Assembly (NCBI RefSeq): GCF_039729145.1
Contig: NZ_CP155793.1
Span: forward strand, 1,426,001 to 1,490,000
From: Microbacterium sp. SY138
GTDB lineage: Bacteria > Actinomycetota > Actinomycetes > Actinomycetales > Microbacteriaceae
Direction: 5' to 3'
Length of the DNA: 64,000 nt
Shown: positions 1-8,489 of the stretch, one piece after another
Layout: each line of letters starts with the position of its first letter
Position numbering within the stretch: the first letter of the stretch is position 1
Translations under genes and position numbers: made by a program
Notes under the pieces: model-generated
Databases searched by the model: none
Told to the model about the DNA's origin: nothing
What the model saw: the letters and a program-made list of their open reading frames with translations, nothing else

Positions 1-3000
1 GTGCGAAGATCCTCGAACCCATCGGCGAGCACGTTGACCACGCCCTCCGCAGATCGCTCCAGGATGCCGCGGATGATGAGTGCCGGTGAATCGCGGGCGA
101 CCCGGCGGTAGCGGTTCCAGACCCCGGCTGAGCAGACCACGTTCACCAGACCGCTTTCGTCCTCGAGATTCACGAAGGTGATCCCGGCGGCCGTCGCGGG
201 TCGCTGACGGTGGGTGACCAGACCGGCGACCTCGATGCGTCGACCGACCTCGTGTCCCTGCAGGTCGATCGCCGTCAGAACCCCGCGCGCGCGCAACTCG
301 TCGCGGAAGTGCGCCATCGGATGATCGTCGGTCGACACGCCGGTCGCCCACAGGTCGGCGGAGAGACGCTCGTAGCTGGTCTGATCGGCGAACAGGGGCG
401 GTTGCACCGCGACCGTCGTCCCCGGGAGGAACCGGGAACGGTCGTCCGCCGCGGCGCCGGCCATCCAGATGGCCTCTCGACGCTCCAGGCCCAGACAGTC
501 GAAGGCGCCGGCGGTGGCGAGGGCCTCCAGCTGCGCGGCGGTGGCATCCGTTCGTCGCACCAGGTCGTTCAAGTCACGGTACCGGCCGTTCGCGTCGCGT
601 TCGGCGACGATCCTCTCCGCCATCGGCACACCGATCCCACGGATGCCGCCGAGCCCCAGTCGCACCGCGAACTCCCCGTCCCTGCGGTGCGCGGCCGACT
701 CATCCGGTGCCGCACGGTCGAAGCGGAGGACAGGAGGTTGAGGGTCGGTGAGGCACTCGTCCCGGCCGGTGGGCCCGTTCCCCGAGGCGCCGGCGAGTGG
801 TTCCAGGGTCTCTGTCGCACCGGAGACATGCAGATCGGGGCGGTGGACCTCGACCCCGTGCCGTCGCGCATCGGCAGTGAGGGTCGCTGCGGAGTAGAAG
901 CCCATGGGCTGCGAGCGCAGGAGGCCGGCGAGGAACGCGGCGGGGTAGTGCAGCTTCAGCCAGGAGCTGGCGTAGACGAGAAGGGCGAATGACAGGGAGT
1001 GCGACTCGGCGAAGCCGAAGTTGGAGAACGCCTGGATCTGCGCGTAGATACGATCGGCCGCCTCATCGACGAGTCCGCGCCGCGCCATCCCCGCGTACAG
1101 CTTGTCCCTGACCTTCTCGATCTTCTCCAGGCCGCGCTTGGAGCCCATGGCCCGGCGCAGCAGGTCCGCCTCATCGGCCGTGCAGTCGCCGATCGCCGTC
1201 GCCATCTGGATGAGCTGTTCCTGGAAGATCGGGATGCCCAGCGTGCGTTTCAGGATGTCCTCCAGATCGCTGTGCGGATACGGGATCAGGAACTCCACCG
1301 GCTCTTCGCCGCGCAGGGCGCGCTCCCGGTTCTCCTCATCGATGCGGTCCTTCGCCATCTTGCGCCGCACGAAAGGATGCACAGCGCCACCCTGGATGGG
1401 TCCGGGGCGGATGAGCGCGATCTGGATGGCGAGATCGTAGAAGCTCCGCGGCTGCAGACGGGGGAGCAGCCCGATCTGCGCGCGGGATTCCACCTGGAAG
1501 ACTCCGATCGAATCCGCACGGCAGAGCATGTCGTAGACCCCCGCCTCCTCCTTGGGGATGCTCTCGAGCGTCCACTGCTCGCCTGTGGTCTCCCGGATCA
1601 GGTCGAAGCAGTGCTGGAGGGCGGCGAGCATCCCGAGACCCAGCAGATCGAACTTCACCAGTCCCATGAAGGCGGAGTCGTCCTTGTCCCACTGGATGAC
1701 CGTGCGGTTCTCCATGCGGGCGTGCTCCACGGGAACGACCTCGCCGACCGGGCGTGCAGTGAGCACCATGCCACCGGAATGGATGCCGAGATGCCGAGGA
1801 GCCTTCAGCAGCTCTCCCGCGTAGGCGAGCACGTTCTCGGGGATGTCGTGTCCTTCGACGGGCTCCAGACCCACGCCCCAGCCGTCGACCTGGCGGGACC
1901 ATGCGTCCTGTTGGCCGGGGGAATGGCCGAGCGCTCTGGCCATATCCCGCACCGCGTTCTTCGGGCGGTACTGGATGACGTTCGCCACCTGGGCCGCCCG
2001 CTCCCTGCCGTACTCCCGATACACCCACTGGATGATCTCCTCGCGGCGGTCGGAGTCGAAGTCCACATCGATGTCGGGCTCTTCCGTGCGGGTCGTCGCG
2101 AGGAACCTCTCGAAGGGGAGACGGTAGAGGATCGGATCGACGGCGGTGATCCCCAGCAGGTAGCAGACCGCGCTCGCCGCGGCCGACCCCCGACCCTGGC
2201 AGAGGATGCCGAGCCGTCGTGCCTCCGTGACGATCCCGTGCACGATCAGGAAGTACCCGGGGAAGTCCTTCTCCTCGATCACGTCGAGCTCGCGCGCGAT
2301 CCGGTGCCGGCCGTCGTCGTCCAGTCGCGGGTACTTCGTAGGCACCGCCTCCCAGACCAGATGGCGCAGCCAGCTCATGGGCGTGTGCCCCTCCGGCACC
2401 TTCTGCTGCGGCAGCGCCGGTCGTGCGAGGCGCAGGGGGAAGGCGGATGCCGCGGCCAGTTCGAGCCCGTACGAGATCGCTCCGGGGTGGCGCCGGAAGC
2501 GCGCCGACATCTCGGCCCCGCTGCGCAGGTGTGCACCGCCGTGGGAGGGCAGCCACCCGTCGAGCTCGTCCATGCTGCGCACCGCGCGCACCGCGGCCAC
2601 GGCCTCGGCGAGGGGCGCCTGCGCCGGCGTGGCGTAGTGCACGTTGTTGGTCGCGACCACCGGCAGGCGCATCCGACGGGCCAGCTCGGCGAGGGTGTCG
2701 TTGCGACGGGTGTCGAGGGGGTCTCCGTGGTCGAAGAGCTCGACGGCGACGTGCTCGCTCCCGAACAGGTCGACGAGCGACCGCAGCGGATGGGCGGCGT
2801 CTCCGGCCTCGAGACCGCGGCGCACGGCGCCTTTGCGGCATCCGGTCAAGATCGTCCAGTGCCCGCCCGCACGTGCGGCGAGATCGTCGAGGTCGTAGAC
2901 CGGGCGCCCCTTCTCACCGCCGCGCAGCTGCGCCGCGGTGATCGCCCCCGAGAGCCGGTGATAGCCCTCCGTGCCCCGGGCGAGGACCAGCAGATGCTCG

Positions 3001-3431
3001 CCGGCGGGATCGGCGTGACCCCGTTGTGGTGCGGGCAGGTCCAAGGAGAGCTCCGCTCCGAACACCGTCTGCAGGGGGCTCTCCATGAGGCCGGCCACCT
3101 CGGCGAAGCGTGCGGCGCCGTAGAAGCCGTCGTGGTCGGTGAGGGCCAGAGCGGTCAGCCCGAGGCGGTCGGCCTCGGCGAGGAGTTCTTCCGGGGAGGA
3201 GGCGCCGTCGAGGAACGAGTACGACGAATGGGCGTGCAGTTCGGCATAGGGGATCGGGTCTTCGGGTCGGGGCGCGGCGACGGGGGGCGTGCGCGTGCGG
3301 CGACGGCTCACCGGTCCGGGGTCCGTCCGCTGCCCTCGAGGCTCGGAGCCGGGAGGAGGCGGGGGTGACTCCTCGCCGCTGAGGGTGCGCTCCAGCTCGT
3401 TCCAGGACAAGGGGGGATTGTGCCACCCCAT
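1..3431 (-). CDS. dnaE2: Error-prone DNA polymerase DnaE2 (3' end outside window)
   Basis: C-family DNA polymerase alpha subunit used for SOS-induced mutagenic translesion synthesis. About 1,143 codons are present; the C-terminal few residues lie beyond position 1. The protein begins MGWHNPPLSWNELERTLSG, a typical DnaE2 start, followed by a PHP domain with ELHAHSSYSF near 3240-3205. The catalytic aspartate motif PDIDVDF is at 2078-2058 (about residues 452-458). Start, catalytic motif and the last visible residues (VNVLADGFEDLR) share one frame, so there is no net frameshift between these points. The ATG overlaps the imuB stop by one base (TGATG), which suggests translational coupling. DnaE2 is known to need ImuA' and ImuB, and all three are adjacent here. 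Confidence 0.95.
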   Translation of the reverse strand, partial: MGWHNPPLSWNELERTLSGEESPPPPPGSEPRGQRTDPGPVSRRRTRTPPVAAPRPEDPIPYAELHAHSSYSFLDGASSPEELLAEADRLGLTALALTDHDGFYGAARFAEVAGLMESPLQTVFGAELSLDLPAPQRGHADPAGEHLLVLARGTEGYHRLSGAITAAQLRGGEKGRPVYDLDDLAARAGGHWTILTGCRKGAVRRGLEAGDAAHPLRSLVDLFGSEHVAVELFDHGDPLDTRRNDTLAELARRMRLPVVATNNVHYATPAQAPLAEAVAAVRAVRSMDELDGWLPSHGGAHLRSGAEMSARFRRHPGAISYGLELAAASAFPLRLARPALPQQKVPEGHTPMSWLRHLVWEAVPTKYPRLDDDGRHRIARELDVIEEKDFPGYFLIVHGIVTEARRLGILCQGRGSAAASAVCYLLGITAVDPILYRLPFERFLATTRTEEPDIDVDFDSDRREEIIQWVYREYGRERAAQVANVIQYRPKNAVRDMARALGHSPGQQDAWSRQVDGWGVGLEPVEGHDIPENVLAYAGELLKAPRHLGIHSGGMVLTARPVGEVVPVEHARMENRTVIQWDKDDSAFMGLVKFDLLGLGMLAALQHCFDLIRETTGEQWTLESIPKEEAGVYDMLCRADSIGVFQVESRAQIGLLPRLQPRSFYDLAIQIALIRPGPIQGGAVHPFVRRKMAKDRIDEENRERALRGEEPVEFLIPYPHSDLEDILKRTLGIPIFQEQLIQMATAIGDCTADEADLLRRAMGSKRGLEKIEKVRDKLYAGMARRGLVDEAADRIYAQIQAFSNFGFAESHSLSFALLVYASSWLKLHYPAAFLAGLLRSQPMGFYSAATLTADARRHGVEVHRPDLHVSGATETLEPLAGASGNGPTGRDECLTDPQPPVLRFDRAAPDESAAHRRDGEFAVRLGLGGIRGIGVPMAERIVAERDANGRYRDLNDLVRRTDATAAQLEALATAGAFDCLGLERREAIWMAGAAADDRSRFLPGTTVAVQPPLFADQTSYERLSADLWATGVSTDDHPMAHFRDELRARGVLTAIDLQGHEVGRRIEVAGLVTHRQRPATAAGITFVNLEDESGLVNVVCSAGVWNRYRRVARDSPALIIRGILERSAEGVVNVLADGFEDLR

Positions 3432-4969
3432 CAGCGATACCTCCCCTCGGCCCACCAGCGCTCGCCGGCGTGGAAGACCAGCCACGCGCGGTCGTGGTCG
3501 TCGACGATCTGGAGCCGGTGCCCTCGCTTCCCTCCGCCCGAGGTCCAGCGTCGTTCGTGCACCGGCCAGGGGCCGGCCCATGCCTGCACGGTCGCTCCCT
3601 CGATGCGGGCGGGGTCGTTCGAGAGCGCCCCGCGTTCGTCGACGCCGATGGTGCTCTCATCCGCGGCGAGCACCGCGATGGGGCGCGGGGGGAGGAAGAC
3701 CTCGGCGGGCAGCGGATCGGGAAGGCTTCCCGGCCAGGGGGAGCCGGGGTCGCGCGGAGGGACCGTGCGCTCTCCCCAGGGCGTGAGCACCTGCCGGTCG
3801 GCGAGCCAGCGCCCGCCCGCGACGGCGGCGGTGACCACGCCCTGATGGCCCAGCATGGTCTGCACGCGCGAGACCGCGTGGTGCAGGCGCTCATCGGTGC
3901 CGGAGCCGAAGAGACCGGGCTGGTGATGCGCGGCGTCATCGACGGCGGCGGGGATGATGCGCACCGCCAAGATGCCGCCGAAAGCCCGCGCCTCGTCGAC
4001 CGGTTCCCTGGCGGACTGCGCGGCCAGAGCCTCCAGCTGCCACCGCACCCGGTCGACCAGGTCGGAGGCGTCGAAGCAGGTCGGATGCAGCCAGGAGCGG
4101 GAGTAGACGGCCCCGTTGTCGTCGGTCAGCTCGATTCGCACCTCGGTGCAGACGAGTGAGACGTCGCCGAGAGCGAGCATCACCGCATCAGCCGTCTGGC
4201 GCACCGCGAAGGCCACCTGATCCGTTCCGCCCAGCGGGGAGTCGAACTCGATCCGCCGCGCCAGCTCCGGGTCGGGTGGGCGCGGCGTCAGCGGCCGGGA
4301 GTCGGCACCGGCCGCGAGCGCGTGCAGGCGCGCGCCGTGCTCGCCGAAGCGATCGCGCACGTCGAGAGGGGCGAGGGCGGTGAACTCGCCGAGGGTGCGC
4401 ACTCCGAGGCGGACGAGCAGACCGGTGATCTGTTCGTCGCGCAGCACCTGCACGGGGTAGGGCGCCAAGAACTCCCGGGAGCCCCCCGGTGGCACCACCG
4501 TGCACGCGGCGGAACCGCGCGCGGCGATCTCCGCTGTGAAGGGACCATCGGCGACCCCCGCACGTACCTCGGGGAAACCGGCCTCCGTCAGGACGGCGGT
4601 GAGTGCCTCTGCGGCCTCCGCCTCTCCTCCGTGGTAGCGGGAGATGCCCCGGGCGCGGAGGATCGCGAGCCCCGGTCGCAGCAGCGTGACCCCAGGGGCG
4701 TGTCTCTCGATCAGATGCAGCACAGGCAGGAAGGCGCGCTCGTCCCTCTCGGGGTCATGGGGGAGCACCCGCAGTGACGAGAGATGCCCCTGCGCGACCC
4801 GGCGACGCTGGCCGGTGCGCACGCCGTGTTCCCGGGCGGAGGCGGTGCACGCGACGATCGTGTTCGCCTGCACCAGGGCTGCGGGCGGATGCGGGGGCGC
4901 GCTGCTGAGGACGGCCCGCATCGGCCAATCGGGGAACCACAGCACGAGGACGCGAAGCGGGCTGTTCAT
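3431..4969 (-). CDS. imuB: ImuB, inactive Y-family polymerase subunit of the mutasome
   Basis: 512-residue Y-family polymerase-like protein, the usual ImuB length. It opens with LRVLVLWFPDWPMRAVL, where an active Y-polymerase would carry its first catalytic aspartate motif. The second acidic motif region reads ISRYHGGEAEA rather than SIDEA. These missing residues fit ImuB, which acts as an adaptor joining DnaE2 and ImuA' to the sliding clamp and not as a polymerase. Its start overlaps the upstream gene by four bases (ATGA) and its stop overlaps dnaE2 by one base, so the three genes form a tightly coupled operon. Identification is by context and sequence; the catalytic loss is inferred from the visible motifs. 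Confidence 0.92.
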   Translation of the reverse strand: MNSPLRVLVLWFPDWPMRAVLSSAPPHPPAALVQANTIVACTASAREHGVRTGQRRRVAQGHLSSLRVLPHDPERDERAFLPVLHLIERHAPGVTLLRPGLAILRARGISRYHGGEAEAAEALTAVLTEAGFPEVRAGVADGPFTAEIAARGSAACTVVPPGGSREFLAPYPVQVLRDEQITGLLVRLGVRTLGEFTALAPLDVRDRFGEHGARLHALAAGADSRPLTPRPPDPELARRIEFDSPLGGTDQVAFAVRQTADAVMLALGDVSLVCTEVRIELTDDNGAVYSRSWLHPTCFDASDLVDRVRWQLEALAAQSAREPVDEARAFGGILAVRIIPAAVDDAAHHQPGLFGSGTDERLHHAVSRVQTMLGHQGVVTAAVAGGRWLADRQVLTPWGERTVPPRDPGSPWPGSLPDPLPAEVFLPPRPIAVLAADESTIGVDERGALSNDPARIEGATVQAWAGPWPVHERRWTSGGGKRGHRLQIVDDHDRAWLVFHAGERWWAEGRYR

Positions 4970-5778
4970 CCGGCCTCCGCCCAGTGCAGGAGCTCCAGCG
5001 ATACGGGCTCGACGGGCACGGGAGACTCGTGGGAAGGGGCGGAGAGCGGGGTGAGGTCGACGGCAGCGGGCGCGATGGCGATGGGCTCGACGGCGGTGGG
5101 CTCGACGGCGCCGTGTCCGCCCGGCAGTTGCACGCGCACGCTCGACGGGCGAGGGCTGTGCCGTGTCCGAGCCGTCACCGTGACCGTGCAGTCGGAGAGC
5201 AGTCCCCAGCCGGCACCGAGGCCGTGCCAGTGCGGGTCGTGCAGGCTAATCGTCCCCTCGGTCTGCGGCCAGCGTTCGACGCCGGGAGATTCGGTGACCA
5301 GGAGTGTGCATCCGCGATCGCGCAGGCGCGCGCTCAGCCGGGAGACGTCGGCGTCTCGAGCCCGTGAGCCGGGAGTCACGACGATCAGGGGAACGACTTC
5401 GGCCAGGGCGGAGGTCGCCGCCAGCCAACGATCGCCGGGTGCGGGCACCAGGATCAGCCGGGTGAGGTCGATGCCGAATGCGGCGGCCGCTTCGACGCCG
5501 AGGGTCGGCATGCCGACAACGGCGCACCAGAGTCCCTTCTGCGACGCCGCGCTGAGGAGCGCGAGCACGAGGCTCGGCGACGGGGAGACGGTGTAGGAGG
5601 TGCCGGTCTGCAACCCTTCCTCCGGAAGGAGGGCGGCGAGGGCGGGGTCGAGGGGGAGCAGCGCGTGCTCGCTGCGTCGCCGCTGCATCCGGCTGATCTC
5701 GCGGCGCAGTCGCAGCACTTCTCCCGCGCGGGAATCGCCCGCCGGGGAGAGCGGGGCGATGGCATCGAGCCCGATCAC
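4966..5778 (-). CDS. ImuA'-like mutasome protein
   Basis: About 270-residue protein at the head of the imuB-dnaE2 operon, in the place of ImuA' (RecA-like accessory factor of the mutasome). The N-terminal part has a basic segment (LRLRREISRMQRRRSEHALL); the middle is hydrophobic with a RecA-like look (GMPTLGVEAAAAFGIDLTRL); the C-terminus carries AVEP/AAVD-type low-complexity repeats. I chose GTG 5778 because GAGAAAGG at 5792-5785 is six bases upstream of it; ATG 5784, two codons earlier, abuts that Shine-Dalgarno sequence and is the alternative. The frame stays open to 6459, but that part is antisense to the prepilin peptidase and is not coding. The stop overlaps imuB by four bases. Confidence 0.8.
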   Translation of the reverse strand: MIGLDAIAPLSPAGDSRAGEVLRLRREISRMQRRRSEHALLPLDPALAALLPEEGLQTGTSYTVSPSPSLVLALLSAASQKGLWCAVVGMPTLGVEAAAAFGIDLTRLILVPAPGDRWLAATSALAEVVPLIVVTPGSRARDADVSRLSARLRDRGCTLLVTESPGVERWPQTEGTISLHDPHWHGLGAGWGLLSDCTVTVTARTRHSPRPSSVRVQLPGGHGAVEPTAVEPIAIAPAAVDLTPLSAPSHESPVPVEPVSLELLHWAEAG

Positions 5779-5790
5779 CTGCATCCTTTC

Positions 5791-5806
5791 TCGAAGATAT
5801 ATTCTA
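5791..5806 (-). promoter_or_regulatory. Candidate LexA (SOS) box over the imuA' promoter
   Basis: On the minus strand the 16 bases read TAGAATATATCTTCGA. Against the actinobacterial LexA consensus TCGAAC-N4-GTTCGA this matches 9 of 12 defined positions. The hexamer TAGAAT (5806-5801) could also be the -10 element, so a bound LexA would cover the promoter. It lies 12 bases upstream of the imuA' start, and ImuA'/ImuB/DnaE2 are SOS-induced in mycobacteria and other actinobacteria. The site is AT-rich and degenerate, so confidence is moderate. Confidence 0.55.
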
Positions 5807-5898
5807 ATATACCAAGGGGTCCGACTGACAATAGTTCGTACATCGGACATTGGCCAGGGGTTGTCCACAGGGGGTCGGGGCAGCGGTCGGCGATCTCC

Positions 5899-5904
5899 TA
5901 CTCT
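5899..5904 (+). promoter_or_regulatory. -10 hexamer of a likely leaderless promoter (prepilin peptidase)
   Basis: TACTCT, six bases, then ATG 5911. There is no convincing Shine-Dalgarno sequence, so transcription probably starts at or next to the ATG. Same layout as several other genes in this window. Confidence 0.45.
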
Positions 5905-5910
5905 GCGGGG

Positions 5911-6381
5911 ATGGATATCCGACTCGCCCTCGTCGTCCTCGTGCACGGTCTCCTGCTGGGCGTCGGGACCTGGCTCATCGTGATCGACGTCCGCACACAC
6001 CGGCTCCCGAACCGCATCGTGCTGCCGACGCTCGCCTCCCTGATCGGACTCGGCGCGATCGATGCCCTGTGCACGGGGGAGAGCGGGCCGTTCCTCCGTG
6101 CCCTCCTCGGCATGCTGCTGCTCGGCGGCTTCTACGCGGTGCTGCGGGTCATCAGCCGTGCGGGGATGGGTGGGGGAGACGTGAAGCTCGCCGCCGTCAT
6201 CGGCCTGGTGCTGGGGTGGCACGGCTGGCAGGCACTGGCGGTCGGCGCGGCAGCGGCCTTCGTGCTGGGGGCGCTCTACGCGCTCGTGCTCATCCTGCTG
6301 CGAAGAGCGGACGGTTCCACCCGCATCGCCTTCGGGCCGTGGATGATCGCCGGCGCCCTTCTCGGCGTCGTCCTCGGATGA
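5911..6381 (+). CDS. Prepilin peptidase, A24 family (short form)
   Basis: 156-residue integral membrane aspartic protease of the type IV prepilin peptidase family, which cleaves and processes prepilin-like signal peptides. Both catalytic aspartates are visible: DVRTHRLPN after the first membrane segment and GMGGGDVKLAA in the second half. It has about five hydrophobic segments and lacks the N-terminal cytoplasmic zinc/methylation domain of PilD, as in actinobacterial TadV/CpaA-type enzymes. The start MDIRLALVVLVHG follows TACTCT by six bases. No pilin or tad genes are nearby, so its substrate must be encoded elsewhere. It is divergent from the imuA' operon, sharing a 130-base intergenic region. 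Confidence 0.88.
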   Translation: MDIRLALVVLVHGLLLGVGTWLIVIDVRTHRLPNRIVLPTLASLIGLGAIDALCTGESGPFLRALLGMLLLGGFYAVLRVISRAGMGGGDVKLAAVIGLVLGWHGWQALAVGAAAAFVLGALYALVLILLRRADGSTRIAFGPWMIAGALLGVVLG

Positions 6382-6446
6382 CGCCGCCCTCGGAGGAATC
6401 CGCATGCCTCGCCCGGATACCGCACCGACGGCGCTACCCTGAGCAC

Positions 6447-6659
6447 ATGGCACTCGCACGGCTTCACGGCGGCCCGCTCGACGGGCAGATCATCCCTCTC
6501 GGCGACGCGGACGACAAGCTGATCGTCCCCTACAGCGAGACGCAGGTGGTGTACAACCGCCGAGGCGGACCGCAGAACACCGGCCCGAACGATGGGCCCA
6601 CCGAGGTCGACTACTGGTTCGACGAGTCTCTCGAGGACCTCACGCTCGACGATGACTGA
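6447..6659 (+). CDS. Small conserved acidic protein, function unknown
   Basis: 70-residue protein starting MALARLHGGPLDGQIIPL and ending in an acidic tail (DESLEDLTLDDD). It has no membrane segment and no recognised catalytic motif. The LHGGPLDG start resembles small actinobacterial and phage-related proteins of unknown role. The start ATG is preceded by TACCCT (6435-6440) at six bases, suggesting a leaderless transcript. The last eight bases overlap the next gene, so the two are probably co-transcribed. I do not assign a function. Confidence 0.7.
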   Translation: MALARLHGGPLDGQIIPLGDADDKLIVPYSETQVVYNRRGGPQNTGPNDGPTEVDYWFDESLEDLTLDDD

Positions 6660-7266
6660 ACCGTCCCGTACGGTCGAGGTCGAGCGCAAGTACGACGTCG
6701 ATCTCGAGACGCCGCTGCCGCACTGGGACGCGATCCCCGGAGTCGACACCGTCACCTCCGGCGAGGAGCGCATCCTGGATGCCCGGTACTTCGATACCGC
6801 TGACGGTGCTCTCTCGCAGAGCGGCGTGGCGCTGCGTCGTCGCACCGGCGGGCCCGATGAGGGCTGGCATGTGAAGGGTCCGCGGCAGGGTGACGGGCGA
6901 CTCGAGATCGGCTGGCCGCTGGGCGAGGGCGATGAGCTCCCGCCCGCCGTCGCAGAGACCGTCTCGGAGTGGACGAGCGCACCCCTCACCCCGCTCGCAC
7001 GCATCGAGAACGACCGCACCGCCTATCTGCTCACGGGCCCCGGCGGGATCGTCGCCGAGTTCGTCGACGATCGGGTGCGCGCCACCGACCTGCGTCAGAA
7101 CGTGCAGCGCGAATGGCGGGAATGGGAGATGGAGCTCGGGCCCGCGGCGCCGTCCGATGACGCGGGGCGTGCCCTGTTCTTCGACGCCGTGGAGCAGGCC
7201 GTCCGCGCAGCCGGAGGCCGCGAATCGGCATCCGGCTCCAAGCTCGCGCGGGCGCTCGGCTTCTAG
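6652..7266 (+). CDS. CYTH domain (triphosphate tunnel metalloenzyme) protein
   Basis: 204-residue protein with the CYTH signature near the N-terminus (VEVERKY, the ExExK motif) and the expected pattern of charged residues lining a tunnel: RYFDT, ALRRRTGG, WHVKGP, ARIENDRTAYLL, FVDDRVRA and EWREWEMEL. CYTH enzymes bind triphosphates with divalent metal; known members include adenylate cyclases, thiamine triphosphatases and tripolyphosphatases. The CHAD domain often fused to actinobacterial CYTH proteins is absent, and the exact substrate cannot be read. The ATG overlaps the upstream 70-residue gene by eight bases. Confidence 0.85.
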   Translation: MTEPSRTVEVERKYDVDLETPLPHWDAIPGVDTVTSGEERILDARYFDTADGALSQSGVALRRRTGGPDEGWHVKGPRQGDGRLEIGWPLGEGDELPPAVAETVSEWTSAPLTPLARIENDRTAYLLTGPGGIVAEFVDDRVRATDLRQNVQREWREWEMELGPAAPSDDAGRALFFDAVEQAVRAAGGRESASGSKLARALGF

Positions 7267-7328
7267 GGCAGGCCGCGGTCGCGCGCAACCCCTTCCCCCG
7301 GGACGGTGCGCAGTGCTTGAGTGACACC

Positions 7329-8489
7329 ATGAGCCGACCGCCTGTGCTTCGATCGCTGCAGACGATCGTCCCCGACACCGTTCTCGTCCAGGAGCAGGTG
7401 CGTGATGTCTTCGCGCAGCAGCCCGACCTCGGGAGGCTGGCGCAGCGCATCGTCACGACGTCCTTCAACGTCTCAGGGATCGACGCCAGGCACACGGTGA
7501 TCGATGAGCTGTCGCTCGCATCCGACACGACCGATCCCGTCTTCTTCGACCGGCGAACCGGGAGGCTGCTCGCCCCCGGCACCAAAGTACGCAACGACCT
7601 CTACACGCGTGAGGCCACGCGGCTGTTCGTCGAGGCTGCGAGGCGAGCGATCGGGGCCGACCCCGATCTCGGGCCCGCCGATGTGACGCATGTCATCACG
7701 GTCTCCTGCACCGGATTCCATGCCCCCGGCCCGGAGTACGAGATCGTCCGCGCCCTCGGGCTGTCCGATGCGGTGCAGCGTTTCCACCTCGGCTTCATGG
7801 GCTGCTATGCGTCCATGCCGGCGCTCCGCGCAGCGAGTCAGTTCTGCGCGGCGGACGAGAACGCGGTCGTCCTGGTCGTGAGCGTGGAGCTGTGCACGCT
7901 GCATCTGCGCTCCTCGGAGGACCCCGACACGATCGTCGCCTCGTCCCTGTTCGGCGATGGTGCGGCTGCCGGAATCGTCACGGCCCGCGGCCTTCCCTCT
8001 CCTTCGACCGGGCTGCGCCTTGACTGCTTCCACACCGCGATAGCGCCGGAGGGCGAGAAGGACATGGCCTGGACGATCGGCGACACCGGATTCGAGATGA
8101 TCCTCTCCACCGCGGTTCCGCAGATCATCGGCGAGACGATCATCGGCGCCCTCCGTCCGCTCTATGCCGCGGAAGAGAGTCTCGGCGAGGCCTTCGAGGC
8201 CGGCAGCGTGGGGGAGGTGGTCGAGCACTGGGCGATCCACCCCGGTGGGCGCAGCATCCTCGACAAGGTGCAGGAGCGGTTGCACCTCAGTGACGCGCAG
8301 CTGCACCCGGCCAGGGAGGTGCTGCGGCAGAACGGAAACATGTCCAGCGCGACCGTGCTGTTCGTCCTCAAACACATCCTGGAGGAGGAGGGGGCGAGGG
8401 CAGGAGACCGGGTCTCTGCGATGGCGTTCGGCCCGGGGCTCACCGCCGAGAGCGCGCTGATGACCGTCGTCGCCTCGACCGAGTCATGA
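7329..8489 (+). CDS. Type III polyketide synthase
   Basis: 386-residue chalcone/stilbene-synthase-fold enzyme that extends a starter acyl-CoA with malonyl-CoA on a single active-site cysteine. The triad is visible: Cys127 in VTVSCTGFHAPGPEYE, His304 in HWAIHPGGRSILD and Asn337 in NGNMSSATVLFVL. Its followers, an overlapping methyltransferase and an FAD monooxygenase, match the layout of alkylresorcinol or alkylquinone loci such as srsABC of Streptomyces griseus, so a methylated, oxidised phenolic lipid or pyrone is the likely product. ATG 7329 was chosen; an in-frame TTG at 7317 is possible, and no strong Shine-Dalgarno sequence precedes either. Confidence 0.93.
   Translation: MSRPPVLRSLQTIVPDTVLVQEQVRDVFAQQPDLGRLAQRIVTTSFNVSGIDARHTVIDELSLASDTTDPVFFDRRTGRLLAPGTKVRNDLYTREATRLFVEAARRAIGADPDLGPADVTHVITVSCTGFHAPGPEYEIVRALGLSDAVQRFHLGFMGCYASMPALRAASQFCAADENAVVLVVSVELCTLHLRSSEDPDTIVASSLFGDGAAAGIVTARGLPSPSTGLRLDCFHTAIAPEGEKDMAWTIGDTGFEMILSTAVPQIIGETIIGALRPLYAAEESLGEAFEAGSVGEVVEHWAIHPGGRSILDKVQERLHLSDAQLHPAREVLRQNGNMSSATVLFVLKHILEEEGARAGDRVSAMAFGPGLTAESALMTVVASTES

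Noticed and set aside
1..3431. Frameshift in dnaE2 suggested by long alternative minus-strand frames at 1336-2841 and 2914-3939
   Set aside because: Start, catalytic motif and C-terminal residues all fall in the same frame (codons beginning at positions congruent to 2 modulo 3), and those other frames show no domain.
5785..6459. N-terminal extension of the ImuA'-like protein
   Set aside because: The frame is open, but it is antisense to the prepilin peptidase and lies upstream of the LexA-like box and the ribosome binding site.
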